DNA of 7,524 nt from Nanobdellota archaeon (GTDB taxonomy: Archaea > Nanobdellota > Nanobdellia > Woesearchaeales > UBA12501). A program made the translations under genes and the position numbers. The stretch is taken from assembly GCA_018812465.1 (NCBI GenBank), contig JAHJCS010000046.1:1-7524 (forward strand), given 5' to 3'. Positions 6,276 through 7,524 of this stretch are shown here, piece by piece (the stretch's first letter is position 1; each line of letters begins with the position of its first letter). Below the pieces are notes generated by a model. That model saw nothing but the letters and a program-made list of their open reading frames with translations. It was not told where the DNA came from and searched no databases.

Positions 6276-7524
6276 CACTTGATTTCATAACAAGGAGTGA
6301 GTTTGTCAATCTCAAACTGAGAAGATTCAAGGATGATATCACATATAATGAAACTTTCTCTCCATATAAAGGTCTCTTTAAGCTGAAAGTTCAGAATACC
6401 AATCTTTTCCATACGCCTTTGGTCTTGGGCCTGTTCATTCCCCCATTAGGAGCTTTGATAGGCATTGCTTATGGCATCCATGGAATGGCTACTGAAAATC
6501 TAAGACGTCCCAAGACAACTGTTGTTGATAATGCAGTATCAACTTATGGAGACAGGATATACAACACACCATATAAAGGCACTGCTTCAGGTGTAGTGAG
6601 AGCATTAGAGAAGTTTGACACTGCAGAATATTTTGTCAAACGAAAGATATTGAGATGTATGAAAAAGGGCAGATATAAAGAAGCTATGTCAAGGTTTTAT
6701 ATGCTTAACAGAGAACAACATATCTCTTCTAGGGAAGACCGGCTGGTCTTTGGAGCTATGCTCATGCAGGCAGGCAAATATGATGATGCTATGAATGTAT
6801 TCAAAGGCCAGGTGCTCAATTATGAGGATCTTCCGGATAATCCATCTGTGATGACCTTATCTGAATTGAGTAAGATTATTGATCTTGATTCCAGAGCCAA
6901 GAAAGCTATAGATTTCTTCTCCCAGGATTTTAGCTTAAAGAACAGGTCAGATATAGACCAACAGACTTTTATGGATACTCTTGACTCTCTTTTCACTAAT
7001 TCAGACTCACTTGATTCCAGGATCTACAATGGAATAATCAGCCATGAATTATTTAGGGATTCTTCCACACAGAAGTGGAATAGTATCATAAGGGATATAA
7101 TTGCTTCCAGACAAGAGTGTACTCCAGGCTCGGCTAATGTGATCATCTATAAAGGAGACTCTTTCAAAGAGCAGCTTGTTATAAAGTTTGGTGATGCTGA
7201 TAGTTTTGTCAAAGATGCTGCAAGAACAAGAAGACTTGAGGGAATCATCAAAGAGTATAATGACAACATCAAACATGCACCTACATTCTTAGTGATGCCA
7301 GGAGTTATCAGATATAATGCTTTAAAAACTCATAAACCAATAGGAATATTTGAAGTTGATGGCAGGACCTCATATGTGTCATTAATGGCTCCAGGAACCA
7401 GCTTTTTAACAGTTGGAGAGACAGTTAGATCCAATTTTATAGATATCTATCCGTTGTTGATGGATTCAATATCATTTATCCATAACCACCTGAGTGAAGA
7501 TGATGCCGAATCAGAAGTCAATCA
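6272..7524 (+). CDS. TPR-like protein with hydrophobic segment and the start of a kinase-like fold, C-terminus cut
   Basis: The 417 codons present carry no stop. Residues 48-72 form a hydrophobic stretch (LVLGLFIPPLGALIGIAYGI at its core) that could be a single membrane helix or hairpin, preceded by a basic, charged N-terminus. Residues about 117-182 look like two TPR-type helical hairpins (KKGRYKEAMSRF at 131-142 and QAGKYDDAMNVF at 166-177), with more helical sequence to about 280. From about 287 the pattern resembles the N-lobe of a kinase or aminoglycoside-phosphotransferase fold: strand VIIYKG, a VAIK-like QLVIKF with K305, a helix holding E323 or E328, and a hinge-like strand YVSLMAPGTSF (368-378). 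The catalytic loop would lie beyond the window, so kinase activity is unproven. The gene starts at ATG 6272, overlapping the previous stop by 4 bp, so it belongs to the same operon. If the hydrophobic segment spans the membrane, it could tie the system to the cell envelope. Confidence 0.75.
   Translation, partial: MTLDFITRSEFVNLKLRRFKDDITYNETFSPYKGLFKLKVQNTNLFHTPLVLGLFIPPLGALIGIAYGIHGMATENLRRPKTTVVDNAVSTYGDRIYNTPYKGTASGVVRALEKFDTAEYFVKRKILRCMKKGRYKEAMSRFYMLNREQHISSREDRLVFGAMLMQAGKYDDAMNVFKGQVLNYEDLPDNPSVMTLSELSKIIDLDSRAKKAIDFFSQDFSLKNRSDIDQQTFMDTLDSLFTNSDSLDSRIYNGIISHELFRDSSTQKWNSIIRDIIASRQECTPGSANVIIYKGDSFKEQLVIKFGDADSFVKDAARTRRLEGIIKEYNDNIKHAPTFLVMPGVIRYNALKTHKPIGIFEVDGRTSYVSLMAPGTSFLTVGETVRSNFIDIYPLLMDSISFIHNHLSEDDAESEVN

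Noticed and set aside
1..7524. CRISPR arrays, tRNA or rRNA genes, insertion sequences
   Set aside because: No regularly spaced DNA repeats, cloverleaf-like sequences, transposase genes or terminal inverted repeats were seen. The repeats in 4314-5288 are protein-level and part of a coding sequence.

Overview
The window looks like a piece of an archaeal chromosome. Three separate promoters carry a TATA box (TTTATAAA-like) centred about 26-29 bp upstream of the start codon, so their mRNAs should be leaderless or nearly so. The downstream genes of the right-hand operon instead have internal Shine-Dalgarno sites (GAGGTG, GGAGG, GAGGT) 6-7 nt before ATG. The A+T-rich sequence, very tight packing and large unrecognised repeat proteins would suit a small-genome uncultured archaeon such as a DPANN lineage, but no marker gene here fixes the lineage.

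Left part, minus strand (1-1594): a thioredoxin reductase gene (trxB-like, CxxC motif and two dinucleotide-binding motifs) runs off the left edge. Upstream of it, in the same direction, lies a gene that looks like a Rossmann-fold (methyltransferase-like) protein, interrupted by one in-frame TAA at codon 122. Both halves are in the same frame, so this is a nonsense codon and not a frameshift. Each of the two genes has its own TATA box.

Middle (1595-1701): a compact divergent promoter region. A TATA box faces each way, and a 16-bp palindrome lies almost exactly midway between them. A direct repeat, TTAATAA x2 with 10-bp spacing, lies just before the right-hand start codon. These are candidate operators for the small DNA-binding protein encoded next door.

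Right part, plus strand (1702-7524): a tightly overlapped operon. It encodes a 48-residue ribbon-helix-helix regulator, then an 801-residue protein with an N-terminal beta-rich repeat region and a complete protein-kinase domain. Next is a 679-residue protein with about twelve tandem 25-residue helical repeats and a second kinase domain (HRD kept, DFG changed to DLS). Last is an incomplete protein with a hydrophobic, possibly membrane-spanning segment, TPR-like helices and the start of what looks like a third kinase-like fold, cut by the right edge. The reading frames overlap by 8, 11 and 4 bp, so translation is probably coupled and the products made together.

The simplest reading is a phosphorylation-based signalling cassette in which each kinase is fused to a different interaction or sensor module and a ribbon-helix-helix protein controls the operon and perhaps its divergent neighbour. 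The input, the substrates and the purpose (stress, envelope, defence) cannot be told from the sequence. I do not recognise the arrangement as a named system.
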